Below are positions 18,622-26,887 of a stretch of DNA of 38,507 bases, in pieces. Source of the stretch: Nitrospirota bacterium (lineage in GTDB: Bacteria > Nitrospirota > Thermodesulfovibrionia > Thermodesulfovibrionales > JdFR-85); contig WGER01000024.1 of assembly GCA_015492645.1 (NCBI GenBank), forward strand, positions 1-38,507. The letters are read 5' to 3'. The position numbers were made by a program, and so were the translations under genes. Numbering within the stretch: position 1 is the stretch's first letter; each line of letters starts with the position of its first letter. The notes beneath the pieces are model-generated. The model had not been told where the DNA came from and searched no databases. It worked only from the letters and a program-made list of their open reading frames with translations.

Positions 18622-19297
18622 TTCTGCGAATAATGCTATAGAGGGGATACTGCATACCTCCAAGACTCAGAGACACCTGAGATATCATTTTTATGCCGCC
18701 TCGGCAGTTGTAATATTCAGTTTTATCGTGGGTGTGAGCAGTCTTGAGTTCTTGCTTATAGCAATTATTGCCACAATGGTAATCCTCACAGAGGTGTTGA
18801 ACTCGGCAATAGAGACACTGGTGGATATGGTATCTCCAGAGAGATCTGAGAAGGCAAGGATTGTGAAGGACACAGCCGCGGGTGCGGTGCTTATAACCGC
18901 CTTCTCCTCAATAGTAATAGGATATATAATACTCTTACCCTATGTGAAAGACCTCTTTCATGATGGACTCCGGATAGCAAAGCATACCACAGAGGAGACC
19001 GCTATTGTTGCCTTAGTGATAGTCTCTATACTTGTGGTGATAACAAAGGCGAAATTCGGTAAGGGGCATCCACTACGGGGAGGGATGCCAAGCGGACATG
19101 CCGCCTTTTCCTTTTCTGTCTGGCTTTCTGTAACCTTTATAAGTAAGAGTTTTATTGTCTCACTTCTGACATTTCTTGTTGCCCTTGTTATAGCCCAGAG
19201 CAGGGTAACAACAAAGGTGCACACACCCTGGGAGGTGATACTCGGTGCCCTCCTGGGGGTCACCATTACACTGCTACTGTTTGTTGTGTTTACTTAA
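18599..19297 (+). CDS. DgkA-type lipid kinase fused to PAP2 phosphatase domain
   Basis: A 232-residue membrane protein with two domains. Residues about 5-118 resemble a small diacylglycerol/undecaprenol kinase: NAIEGILHTSKTQRHLRYHF and the catalytic EVLNSAIETLVDMVSPE, with three membrane helices. Residues about 125-232 carry the PAP2 phosphatase motifs in order: KFGKGHPLRGG, PSGHAAFS and SRVTTKVHTP. The fusion could phosphorylate and dephosphorylate the same polyprenyl or diacylglycerol lipid, for carrier recycling. The GTG start at 18599 follows AGGAGGAG and overlaps ybeY by 23 bases. The substrate cannot be decided from sequence. Confidence 0.85.
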   Translation: MPLRRWINSANNAIEGILHTSKTQRHLRYHFYAASAVVIFSFIVGVSSLEFLLIAIIATMVILTEVLNSAIETLVDMVSPERSEKARIVKDTAAGAVLITAFSSIVIGYIILLPYVKDLFHDGLRIAKHTTEETAIVALVIVSILVVITKAKFGKGHPLRGGMPSGHAAFSFSVWLSVTFISKSFIVSLLTFLVALVIAQSRVTTKVHTPWEVILGALLGVTITLLLFVVFT

Positions 19298-19306
19298 TCC
19301 CTTCAA

Positions 19307-19336
19307 TTGACCAATCCCTGAATATTTCTTTAAAAT
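19307..19336 (+). promoter_or_regulatory. Promoter of tRNA-Leu
   Basis: TTGACC (19307-19312) and TAAAAT (19331-19336) are 18 bases apart, each one base from consensus, and the -10 ends 8 bases before the first tRNA base, as expected for a tRNA promoter. It lies 10 bases after the stop of the DgkA-PAP2 gene. Confidence 0.6.
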
Positions 19337-19344
19337 CAATTATA

Positions 19345-19433
19345 GCCGGAGTGGCGGAACTGGCAGACGCAAGGGACTTAAAATCCCTCGGGGGTTCGCC
19401 TCCGTGCGGGTTCGAATCCCGCCTCCGGCACCA
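19345..19433 (+). tRNA. tRNA-Leu (anticodon UAA)
   Basis: A class II tRNA. The acceptor arms GCCGGAG and CTCCGGC pair fully, followed by discriminator A and an encoded CCA. The anticodon stem GGGA/TCCC encloses a loop with TAA, reading UUA/UUG leucine codons. There is a long variable arm (CTCGGGGGTTCGCCTCCGTG region) and a TTCGAATCCC T-arm. The gene stands alone between the DgkA-PAP2 gene and the pilus cluster. Confidence 0.97.
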
Positions 19434-19612
19434 TAAGACCAACAGTCCCTGGTATGTAATTCACCTCCAGACTTGTGTACGCCACTACCATTCATTACAG
19501 AGAGAACCACTTTAATATCGTGGATTTTCGACGAAAAGACCTCAAAAGATTTTGGCATGTCTTTTGCTAATAAAACACCAGAAAAACTTGCAGATTTGAG
19601 AGGGAGGAAGTT
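19434..19612 (+). other. Intergenic region before the pilus cluster
   Basis: No gene seen in these 179 bases. They contain a 7-base inverted repeat, AAAAGAC (19534-19540) and GTCTTTT (19559-19565), with an 18-base loop, ahead of a good GAGGGAGGAAG ribosome site. I found neither a clear promoter nor the conserved core of the GEMM c-di-GMP riboswitch that controls some pilus operons. Confidence 0.35.
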
Positions 19613-19927
19613 ATGTACACAGGGATTATTAAAATAGCGATTATCCTGTCCTTGATTTTGGTTCTTGTAGGTCCACTTGAGGGTGTAGATGCGCTACTCA
19701 TCAGGGGTAAAGTGAAGTCCATAGATACATTTAAGGGTCTTATTGTAGTTGATGTATACTCAGAAGGATGTCGTGGAGAGAGGACATTCAGGGTCGCTGG
19801 GGGAATAGACGAAGACCTGGATGATATTATTGGCAAGACCCTTGAGTTTTACATTGATACCTCTGTATGTGAACCTGGTGGTGTTTACAGTATAATCTCA
19901 AAACCTAAGGGGGGTAAAAGGCCATGA
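19613..19927 (+). CDS. Small secreted protein heading the pilus cluster
   Basis: A 104-residue protein of unknown family. The N-terminus (about 1-28, MYTGIIKIAIILSLILVLVG onward) is a signal peptide with likely cleavage near VDA. The mature part of about 75 residues is predicted beta-rich (IRGKVKSIDTFKGLIVVDVY), with two cysteines that could form a disulfide and a basic KPKGGKRP tail. A strong GGGAGGAAG site precedes the ATG, and it overlaps the PilY1 gene by 4 bases. The coupling suggests a periplasmic role with PilY1 or in pilus biogenesis, but there is no homology I can name. Confidence 0.7.
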   Translation: MYTGIIKIAIILSLILVLVGPLEGVDALLIRGKVKSIDTFKGLIVVDVYSEGCRGERTFRVAGGIDEDLDDIIGKTLEFYIDTSVCEPGGVYSIISKPKGGKRP

Positions 19928-22900
19928 AATACGGCAGGCTTTATATAATTGCTATCCTTCTTTTACTGGCACTGGCCTCTACAGGATACTCCCAGAGTAT
20001 GGAGGACTACTGTCAATGGCCACCTTTTCTCACCACTGCTGCCCCTCCAAATGTGATGCTTGTGATAGATGTGAGCGGAAGTATGGGATGGGATGCTTAT
20101 TCCTTTAATGACTGGGACTGGAATGGAGATGGTATCCTTGATGGATATGACCCGAATACCACTTATGAGGGTTATTTTGATCCCGAGAAGTATTATACCT
20201 TAGATGCAAATGGGGTTTATGTGGAGACAACGCCTACAGGTCAGCCCTGTCAGAGGACCTGCCTTCAATCACGATGCAGACGCTGGCCTCTTGGCGATTG
20301 TGACTGGGACCCGGGGACATGTTCATGGAGGAGGCCATGGAGATGCTGTACCCAGTGGCAGCAGAGTGGTGACTGTAATCTACAATCTGGTAATTATCTA
20401 AACTATCTCTACATGAGCAGAATCGACCTTGTAAGATGGGCCCTGACAGGAGGGAAGCCAGACAGTTGTGATACCAAACAGATTCAGAGTTGTGATCCTG
20501 AACTCTATCCCCAGTCAAATCAGTTGAGTTGTGATGCTGAGGGATGTGTCCTGGAAACATCAAGTGGGGTGAAGGTGAAGGCGAGGTGGGACAGGATTAC
20601 AGGCTCACATGGAGGGCTCCTCTTTCAACTGAAAAAGTTACCTGTACAGCCCAGGATGGGCGTCTTCCTTTACGGAGGCTCCCAGATTGTAGATGCTGTA
20701 TACATAGGTGACTTCACAGCAAGTGCAAATTTTGATGCGGTAAACCCCTACAAGAACACGATTACTGCTATCAACTCCAGACCTCCCAGCAGTACCACAC
20801 CTACTGCACCTGCCCTCTGGGATGTGTATAATTACTTCGCCCAGAATGCCCCAGAGTATGGCGGTCTACAACCTCAAACTGGTGCTGGAAACGAATGGAA
20901 GAACCCCCTTTACCAGTGTATAGATGAAAACAATGATAACAACTGTCAGGGGAATGAGTTTGTATTGATACCCTGTGCAAAGAACTTTGTAATATTGCTG
21001 ACTGATGGGCAATGGAATTACGGGGGTGGGCCTCCTGCCACCTCTACATGTACAATAGATACTGGATTTGAGGCCCACTCTGCTGACCCAGTGGTCCCTG
21101 CATACTGGTTACATAAAAAGGGGTTCACAAACACACCCACAGGGTTACAGAGTTACATAGAGTCCGTGTATACAGTGGGGCTATGGCTTGGCGGCACGGG
21201 TGAGTTGAGTCTCAAGAATGTAGCAATGTATGGCTCTTTTGATAGATCAAAGGACTGGCCTGATGGGTTGACAGGATATCCAGATGACACCTGTAGTATG
21301 GACGATTGTGGTAGTGGAAAGGGCAGTGGTTGCGAACCTCTACCACCCAGTTCTCCTGACTGGGACAAGGACGGTGATGGTTTGCCTGACACCTTCTTTA
21401 CCGCAAAGAGTGCTATAGAGATTAAGAACAAAATGGTGGATATAATACTTGATATCCTTAAGAGGGTCTATTCCGGTACAGCGGTCTCCATACTCGCCTC
21501 GGGTGAGGGGCAGGGTGCCAATCTCCTGCAGGCAGTCTTCTATCCTAAGAGGTCCTTAGGGCTGACCCAGGCTGAGATCGATTGGACAGGTGTTATACAG
21601 AACCTCTGGTATCATATTGAACCCTATGAACACCTGAGTACCATAAGGGAGGATACTGTTAAGGACTACCACCTCTATCTCAACCAGGACTGGATAACCT
21701 CTATCTACTTTGATGAAAACGAACAGAAGGCGATGGCAGCGATCTGTCCTGATTCGGATGGAGATGGAGACTGTGATGGTGCCCCCACAGTAAAGGATTT
21801 TGAGGAACTGAAGAATCTATGGGAGGCCGGAATAAAGCTCTTTCAGAGGGATCCCTCAACAAGGACCATATATACCAATATAAATGATGACAGTGCCCTT
21901 GACCCATTTGTTACTGCCAGTGCCTCTTCACTTAAGACATTCCTGAACGCAGCAGACCTTACTGAGGCGGAACGGATTATCCGTTATGTGAGGGGTGAGG
22001 ATATCAAGGTCTGTTCAGTAACACAGACTACCGAGTGTAGTACTGATGCTGACTGTCCTGCAGGCGAAAAATGCATACCCCTCTACAGGGAGAGGACAGC
22101 AACTCTTTATATCAACAACACCAATGTAACGAATACCTGGAAACTGGGAGACATAGTTCACTCCACACCAAAGATACAGTCCTGGGTGCCTCTCAATGAC
22201 TATTATGAGAGGTACGACGACGTCAGTTACTACAGATTCACCCGTGACCTTACCGAGGATGATGAGCCAAAGGCAACAAAGATATATACTGACAGGGGAA
22301 TGGTCTATGTGGGTGCCAATGATGGGATGCTTCATGCCTTTTATCTTGGAAAACTGAAGCAGATAAATGACAGAAATCAACCTTTCTTGAAGGCGATACT
22401 ATACGATACTTCTACTCAGTATGACCCCGGTGACGAAGTATGGGCCTTTATACCGAAGAATGTCCTCCCCTATCTCAGGTATCTTACAGAGAAGGACTAC
22501 TGCCACCTGTACTATGTGGACGCCTCTCCCTTTATATTTGATGCGAGTATCGGGACCACAGGATGCACCGAGACGAACTACTGGGACTGCAAGAAGACCA
22601 CTGACACATGGAGGACCATCCTTATAGGTAGTATGAACCTGGGCGGTGCCTGCAGGGACATCTCCTCCACTTGTACGGACTGTGTGAAGACACCCGTGAG
22701 CGGTCTCGGTTATTCCTCCTACTTTGCCCTTGACATCACAGACCCTTACAACCCCAACCTACTCTGGGAGTTCGCACACCCTGAACTGGGGTTCTCAAGT
22801 ACAGGACCTATAGTATTTAAACTGGGCCCTGACCCTACCAAAAACGGCAGGTGGTTTGTCCTGTTCGCATCAGGCCCGACAGGCACTATTGAGACAACAA

Positions 22901-23928
22901 CGAGACAGTTCCTCGGGGTCTCTGATCAGAACCTGAAACTCTTCATCCTGGACTTGAAGACAGGCCAGATGGTCACCTCCCAGCCCATTGATACGGGTAT
23001 ACCCTATGCCTTTGGTGGAGGTCTCTACTACACAGTACTTGACCTGGATGCCTCAGATAAAGAACAGTATACACCAGATTATCAGGACGATGTGATCTAT
23101 ATCCCCTATGTAAAGCAGGTACAGGGTACAGGTAACACGGTCTCCTGGACAGGAGGAGGTATACTCAGGATGGTTATAAAGGATTTTACCCCTGATGCTA
23201 TCCCCACTACTTCCAGTGCCTCTGACTGGAATGTGAGCAAACTGATAGAGTTTAATTCAGGTCCAGTAGTGTCTTCTCCGAGATTTATCAGGTTTACAGA
23301 TGAAGGGCAACTCTGGCTCTTCTTCGGGACGGGAAGATACTTCTACAAGGATGATGATGTTAATGGCAGAAGAAGACTATATGGGATAAAGGAACCCTGT
23401 TATGACAGTACCATACACAATATCAACCTGAGCAAGGAGGGATGTGGGATGGTCCTGGAGTCCAATCTCTGTAATGCAGATGATCCCAACTGTGATCCCA
23501 CGTCAGACCAAAAACAGGGATGGTATATTGAACTTGACTGTGCCTATACGGATACATGCACAAACAAGAGTCCTGCAGGATATGGGGCGGAGAGGCTCAT
23601 TACCCATCCTGTGGCAGTGCAGGAACTGAAGACGGTCTTCTTCACCACGATGGCACCAACTGCAGAGGTATGCGGTTATGGAGGCAACACCTATATTTGG
23701 GCAGTGGATTATAAAACCGGGGGGAAATCATCTGCAGACCTTAAAGGAAGGGCATTGGTCCAGTTATCCACTGGTGAAATAAAGTCTGTCGACTTATCAG
23801 AGGCCTTTACAGAGCGCGGTGGTAGAAGGACAGTTGCCTTTAAGGGATTCCCTCCTCTCGGCGAAGGGCTCCTGATCGAGAGAGCGGCTGAGCCTCTGGA
23901 TGAGTTCCTCTTTATAAAGGAGAAGTGA
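19924..23928 (+). CDS. PilY1-like type IV pilus tip/adhesin protein
   Basis: An exported protein of 1334 residues, long for the family. Signal peptide about 1-23. A von Willebrand A-type region follows, with the MIDAS motif DVSGSM starting at D49. The C-terminal PilY1 beta-propeller is marked by YVGANDGMLHAFYLGKL, WAFIPKNVLPYLRYL and an FALDITDPYNP strand. Calcium-loop-like stretches are visible: DWNGDGILDGYD (about 65-76), DWDKDGDGLPD (about 479) and DSDGDGDCDG (about 610). A cysteine-dense insert lies at about 109-151 with nine cysteines. PilY1 primes pilus assembly and binds surfaces in a calcium-dependent way. It is coupled to the minor pilin genes downstream. Confidence 0.88.
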   Translation: MKYGRLYIIAILLLLALASTGYSQSMEDYCQWPPFLTTAAPPNVMLVIDVSGSMGWDAYSFNDWDWNGDGILDGYDPNTTYEGYFDPEKYYTLDANGVYVETTPTGQPCQRTCLQSRCRRWPLGDCDWDPGTCSWRRPWRCCTQWQQSGDCNLQSGNYLNYLYMSRIDLVRWALTGGKPDSCDTKQIQSCDPELYPQSNQLSCDAEGCVLETSSGVKVKARWDRITGSHGGLLFQLKKLPVQPRMGVFLYGGSQIVDAVYIGDFTASANFDAVNPYKNTITAINSRPPSSTTPTAPALWDVYNYFAQNAPEYGGLQPQTGAGNEWKNPLYQCIDENNDNNCQGNEFVLIPCAKNFVILLTDGQWNYGGGPPATSTCTIDTGFEAHSADPVVPAYWLHKKGFTNTPTGLQSYIESVYTVGLWLGGTGELSLKNVAMYGSFDRSKDWPDGLTGYPDDTCSMDDCGSGKGSGCEPLPPSSPDWDKDGDGLPDTFFTAKSAIEIKNKMVDIILDILKRVYSGTAVSILASGEGQGANLLQAVFYPKRSLGLTQAEIDWTGVIQNLWYHIEPYEHLSTIREDTVKDYHLYLNQDWITSIYFDENEQKAMAAICPDSDGDGDCDGAPTVKDFEELKNLWEAGIKLFQRDPSTRTIYTNINDDSALDPFVTASASSLKTFLNAADLTEAERIIRYVRGEDIKVCSVTQTTECSTDADCPAGEKCIPLYRERTATLYINNTNVTNTWKLGDIVHSTPKIQSWVPLNDYYERYDDVSYYRFTRDLTEDDEPKATKIYTDRGMVYVGANDGMLHAFYLGKLKQINDRNQPFLKAILYDTSTQYDPGDEVWAFIPKNVLPYLRYLTEKDYCHLYYVDASPFIFDASIGTTGCTETNYWDCKKTTDTWRTILIGSMNLGGACRDISSTCTDCVKTPVSGLGYSSYFALDITDPYNPNLLWEFAHPELGFSSTGPIVFKLGPDPTKNGRWFVLFASGPTGTIETTTRQFLGVSDQNLKLFILDLKTGQMVTSQPIDTGIPYAFGGGLYYTVLDLDASDKEQYTPDYQDDVIYIPYVKQVQGTGNTVSWTGGGILRMVIKDFTPDAIPTTSSASDWNVSKLIEFNSGPVVSSPRFIRFTDEGQLWLFFGTGRYFYKDDDVNGRRRLYGIKEPCYDSTIHNINLSKEGCGMVLESNLCNADDPNCDPTSDQKQGWYIELDCAYTDTCTNKSPAGYGAERLITHPVAVQELKTVFFTTMAPTAEVCGYGGNTYIWAVDYKTGGKSSADLKGRALVQLSTGEIKSVDLSEAFTERGGRRTVAFKGFPPLGEGLLIERAAEPLDEFLFIKEK

Positions 23929-24413
23929 TGAGCAAGAGTGGTTTTACATTGATTGAGTTAATAGTGATAGTGGGGCTCATACTGACACTACTGGCCATAA
24001 GTGCCCTCTCCTTTAACAGGTACAGCGTAAAGTACAATGTAGAAAGAGAAATAAGGCAACTCTATGCCAATCTGATGGATGCAAGGATGAGGGCAATGCA
24101 GCAGAAGAGGCAGTATCTGGTAGTCCTTGCATCGGGCTCTTATACCATATACTTAGACAATGATGAGGATGGGGCAGTGGACCCCACTGATACAGTTGTT
24201 ACAGATCTCTCACAGGACAAACTCCCATATCCTATTGCCTGGGGACTGGCTGGTGGGACGGACAACTTCTATTTTAACTCCTGGGGACTGGTAAATATAA
24301 ATGGTAATATAAGGATATCCACCTCAACTGATGCAGAATACGACTGTATCAATCTCAGAAAGACCCGCATAAATCTGGGGAAGTGGAATGGCTCTTCCTG
24401 TATCAATAAATAA
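23928..24413 (+). CDS. GspH/FimT-type pseudopilin
   Basis: A minor pilin of about 161 residues. After the start (ATG 23928 in a TGATG overlap with pilY1; a GTG at 23925 is also possible) come only a few residues and then the prepilin peptidase site G-FTLIELIV and a long hydrophobic helix. The C-terminal part, with DNDEDGAVDPTD and NFYFNSWGLVNINGNI, matches FimT/GspH beta-strands. It should be cleaved and methylated by PilD and sit in the pilus initiation complex with the PilV/W/X-like products. Confidence 0.85.
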   Translation: MSKSGFTLIELIVIVGLILTLLAISALSFNRYSVKYNVEREIRQLYANLMDARMRAMQQKRQYLVVLASGSYTIYLDNDEDGAVDPTDTVVTDLSQDKLPYPIAWGLAGGTDNFYFNSWGLVNINGNIRISTSTDAEYDCINLRKTRINLGKWNGSSCINK

Positions 24414-24810
24414 GAGAGGGTTCACCCTTATAGAAGTGCTTGTGGCACTGGTGATAACCATGATCACCATGCTGGGGCTCTTTAAACTCACAGAGATGTC
24501 CATGATGACGAATTTGAAAAACCTTGTAAGGGATGAGGGGGTGCAGGTGGCCCAGCAGGTTATGAATACCCTGAGGAGTAAGCCTATTTACGAGATATCC
24601 CCTGAAGGAGTATGGTCAGTCAATGATCTACAGAACAATCTCGGATACTCCGCTGTAACAAGGGATTTCAGAAACTTCCAGGTGACATACACCATTGAGG
24701 TGACAGTAAACAGTTTATCCTCTGATTTATTAGAGTTGGATGTCACCGTGAGTTGGCCCTTCAGGGGTACCACCTACTCCCATTCCATAAGTTCAATGGT
24801 GAGAAGATGA
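24388..24810 (+). CDS. PilV-type minor pilin
   Basis: A 140-residue type IV pilin-like protein with short leader MALPVSINKRG, cleavage before FTLIEVLVALVITMITMLGL, and a PilV-like pattern (QVAQQVMNTLRSKP). The body is small, ending with VSWPFRGTTYSHS. It overlaps the FimT-like gene by 26 bases and the PilW gene by 4 bases. Part of the minor pilin set. Confidence 0.82.
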   Translation: MALPVSINKRGFTLIEVLVALVITMITMLGLFKLTEMSMMTNLKNLVRDEGVQVAQQVMNTLRSKPIYEISPEGVWSVNDLQNNLGYSAVTRDFRNFQVTYTIEVTVNSLSSDLLELDVTVSWPFRGTTYSHSISSMVRR

Positions 24811-26063
24811 AATATATAGAAAGAGAGAGACCTTATTCTGAAAGGGGGTTCACGATTATAGAACTCCTGGTGGTGATGGTAATACTGGTGGTTGCCCTTG
24901 CACTGTCTGCAGACAGTTTCATCAGGATCTTGAGACAATCCAGACAGCAGAGCAAGATCGCTGAGACAAAGATAGAACATATCGTGGGGCTCGAGATGTT
25001 GAGAAGGGACATTGAGCATGCCGGGATGGGGCTTCCATGGTTTGTTTACGACATAGACGGGGATGGAGACTACACAAACGACTGGGCGAGTCTGGATAAC
25101 TATTTAGAGGCAGCATCCTACACTGTATGCAGTACTCTGAATATAAACACTCTTAACGATGCACCCTCAGATGCACCGAGGGCCTTTGTGGGCAGTGACG
25201 GGGTCTGTGATGGTTCTGATTATCTGGTGATAAAGTCCACTGCTGTCAGGAACCATCAGGAGGCGAGGAAGTGGACCTTTATGTACGATATATATGGTGA
25301 TGGTTCAGACACTGACTATGTGAATTACTGGGGCACTCAGGATGACCTGGAGTCCAATACTACTGTAATAGTGATAAAATCTAAACTCACCAAGACAGTG
25401 GATAGGGCACTTATCCCTTATTTAGACGGCAGTGTGTATAAATACTATCTTCCTTTTAACTTTCTCTTAAACGAATACGAATTAGCAAAAGGTGAGACAC
25501 TCCTCGTCTTTGGTATAGGTGATGACCAGGCCCTGAGGATGCCCTTTAACAGGGCAGATTACTATCTGAATTACAATCAGGCCAACCTGCCGACCCGCTG
25601 TGCGCCCGGTACAGGGGTCCTTCTAAAGAATACAATAAGCCATACGGATGGGCAATTTGGTGAGATACTGCCACTTCTGGACTGTGTGGCAGATTTTCAG
25701 GTGATCTTCGGGTTAGACATGAACGAGAATGGGATAGTGGGGACCTACTCCAATCCAGATGGTTCTGGTATTGTTAATTCAGGCCTTGATCCAGATGAGA
25801 GTGCATCCTTATTAGATGTCCAGTCGACCCTAGCTGATGCCTCGTCACTGAGAAAAAGCCTCAAAGAGGTGAGGATATATATACTTGCCCATGAGGGCCA
25901 GAAAGACAGGAATTTCACCTTTACACAGTCCACGATAACAGTGGGTGAGTTCGGTCTTGGCAGAGATGTGGACCTTACTCAACTGGTGGGGAACCCTGAA
26001 TACAGGTACTACAGGTGGAAGGTTTATACCATGGTAGTAAAGCCCGAGAATCTTATAGACTGA
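24807..26063 (+). CDS. PilW-type minor pilin
   Basis: A 418-residue minor pilin. The ATG at 24807 (ATGA overlap with pilV) gives the leader MKYIERERPYSERG and cleavage before FTIIELLVVMVILVVALALS; an upstream start at 24753 would add 18 residues and is unlikely. The large periplasmic domain follows, with a DIDGDGDYTND calcium-loop-like stretch and a typical PilW C-terminal region (LREVRIYILAHEG-like KEVRIYILAHEGQ). Large size and position between pilV and pilX support PilW. Confidence 0.82.
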   Translation: MKYIERERPYSERGFTIIELLVVMVILVVALALSADSFIRILRQSRQQSKIAETKIEHIVGLEMLRRDIEHAGMGLPWFVYDIDGDGDYTNDWASLDNYLEAASYTVCSTLNINTLNDAPSDAPRAFVGSDGVCDGSDYLVIKSTAVRNHQEARKWTFMYDIYGDGSDTDYVNYWGTQDDLESNTTVIVIKSKLTKTVDRALIPYLDGSVYKYYLPFNFLLNEYELAKGETLLVFGIGDDQALRMPFNRADYYLNYNQANLPTRCAPGTGVLLKNTISHTDGQFGEILPLLDCVADFQVIFGLDMNENGIVGTYSNPDGSGIVNSGLDPDESASLLDVQSTLADASSLRKSLKEVRIYILAHEGQKDRNFTFTQSTITVGEFGLGRDVDLTQLVGNPEYRYYRWKVYTMVVKPENLID

Positions 26064-26076
26064 AGGGGGTGAGGGT

Positions 26077-26634
26077 GTGAAGGATGAAAGAGGTATAGCC
26101 CTGATAACCGCTCTTGTTCTCGCGATGATATCCATGGCCATAGCCACCACCACCTGGTATATGGTCCTGAAAGGGACAGAGATCTCAGGGATAGAAAAGA
26201 GGTTCACCTCCGCCCTTGGGGCAGCAAAGGGGGGACTGCAGATTGCGGCCAAGGTCATTGGATCAGAGGGGACAGATCCTACAGGAGGACTCGTCACTGT
26301 CAATGATCCGACATGCTTCAATAAAAAAATAGAAAATATGAAAATAGACTGGTCTCCTGAGTGTAGTGCTTCTCAGCAGAACCCCTATGTTACTGACTCT
26401 CCAGATCTGACCATCACTCTCGGCTCATACAGGGTGCTTGTGAAGATTATCAGTACTACCCTTGGAACCACAGAACTGGGTGGTATTACTGAAACGGGTC
26501 CCCGTGGGGTGGTTGCCCCTTATAACATGGTCAGAGCCTTGACAGATCCGAGGCTCTACCGCTTAGAAGTGAGAAGTGAGAGTACAACCAATCCCCTGGA
26601 CACAGCAGAACTGACAGCCCTTTACGCCTATTGA
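26077..26634 (+). CDS. PilX-type minor pilin
   Basis: A 185-residue protein beginning MKDERGIALITALVLAMIS, in which the class pattern G-IALITALVLA replaces FTLIE, as usual for PilX. The middle (KRFTSALGAAKGGLQIAAKV) fits PilX N-terminal segments. The GTG start at 26077 has GGGGGTGAGG upstream, 13 bases after pilW. Last gene of the pilus cluster; a terminator follows within five bases of the stop. Confidence 0.75.
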   Translation: MKDERGIALITALVLAMISMAIATTTWYMVLKGTEISGIEKRFTSALGAAKGGLQIAAKVIGSEGTDPTGGLVTVNDPTCFNKKIENMKIDWSPECSASQQNPYVTDSPDLTITLGSYRVLVKIISTTLGTTELGGITETGPRGVVAPYNMVRALTDPRLYRLEVRSESTTNPLDTAELTALYAY

Positions 26635-26638
26635 GAAG

Positions 26639-26678
26639 AAGCCCGCAATTTTATCCTTGTCAAGGGGGCGGCTTTTTT
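26639..26678 (+). terminator. Rho-independent terminator after the pilus cluster
   Basis: AAGCCCGC (from 26639) and GCGGCTT (26669-26675) form a 7-pair stem with one bulged C, and a T-run continues after it. The loop contains a small CTTG-T-CAAG hairpin. It directly follows the pilX stop and ends the 7-kb pilus transcript. Confidence 0.7.
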
Positions 26679-26686
26679 GTTATAAA
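26657..26686 (+). promoter_or_regulatory. Promoter overlapping the terminator loop, driving the 6S-like RNA
   Basis: TTGTCA (26657-26662) and TATAAA (26681-26686) are 18 bases apart and each one base from consensus. The -35 box lies in the loop of the pilus terminator. A start near 26692-26694 would give an RNA of about 180 bases ending near 26875. Confidence 0.5.
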
Positions 26687-26691
26687 AGATA

Positions 26692-26880
26692 AAGAGTTTC
26701 TGTCCTGCGAAATTGCAGGATGGATTCAGATAAATACAGAAGGTGGCAAGATGTTGGAGGAAGTAGAGATTAGAGATAGATTTAATATCTCAACTATTCT
26801 GAGTTCAACAGGAGCAGAGTACTGCCCAGAATCCTGAGATAACCCCTCCAACAGCCTGCCACCTCTTTCTGTCTTAAGGA
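26692..26880 (+). ncRNA. 6S-like RNA candidate upstream of rarA
   Basis: The gap between pilX and rarA folds into one long imperfect hairpin. The 5' arm at 26736-26760 (ACAGAA, GGTGGCA, TGTTGGAGG) pairs with the 3' arm at 26845-26872 (CCTCCAACA, TGCCACC, TTCTGT), with small internal mismatches. Inside is an asymmetric open region (about 26761-26793 on one side, 26835-26844 on the other), then a terminal stem ATTCTG/CAGAAT with an inner GCAG/CTGC pair. Long closing stem, central bubble and terminal stem are the architecture of 6S RNA, which binds the RNA polymerase holoenzyme. 6S RNA next to rarA is known (Bacillus 6S-1 lies near the rarA homologue). The size from the promoter (about 180 bases) fits. 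The 43-base extension 5' of the stem is less typical. Confidence 0.55.
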
Positions 26881-26887
26881 GCAGGGA

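Noticed and set aside
19434-19612. GEMM c-di-GMP riboswitch before the pilus cluster
   Set aside because: The region lacks the conserved GEMM core; only a simple 7-bp inverted repeat is seen.
26631-26837. A 68-residue reading frame between pilX and rarA
   Set aside because: It runs across the terminator and the long RNA hairpin, has no ribosome site and no recognisable protein features.
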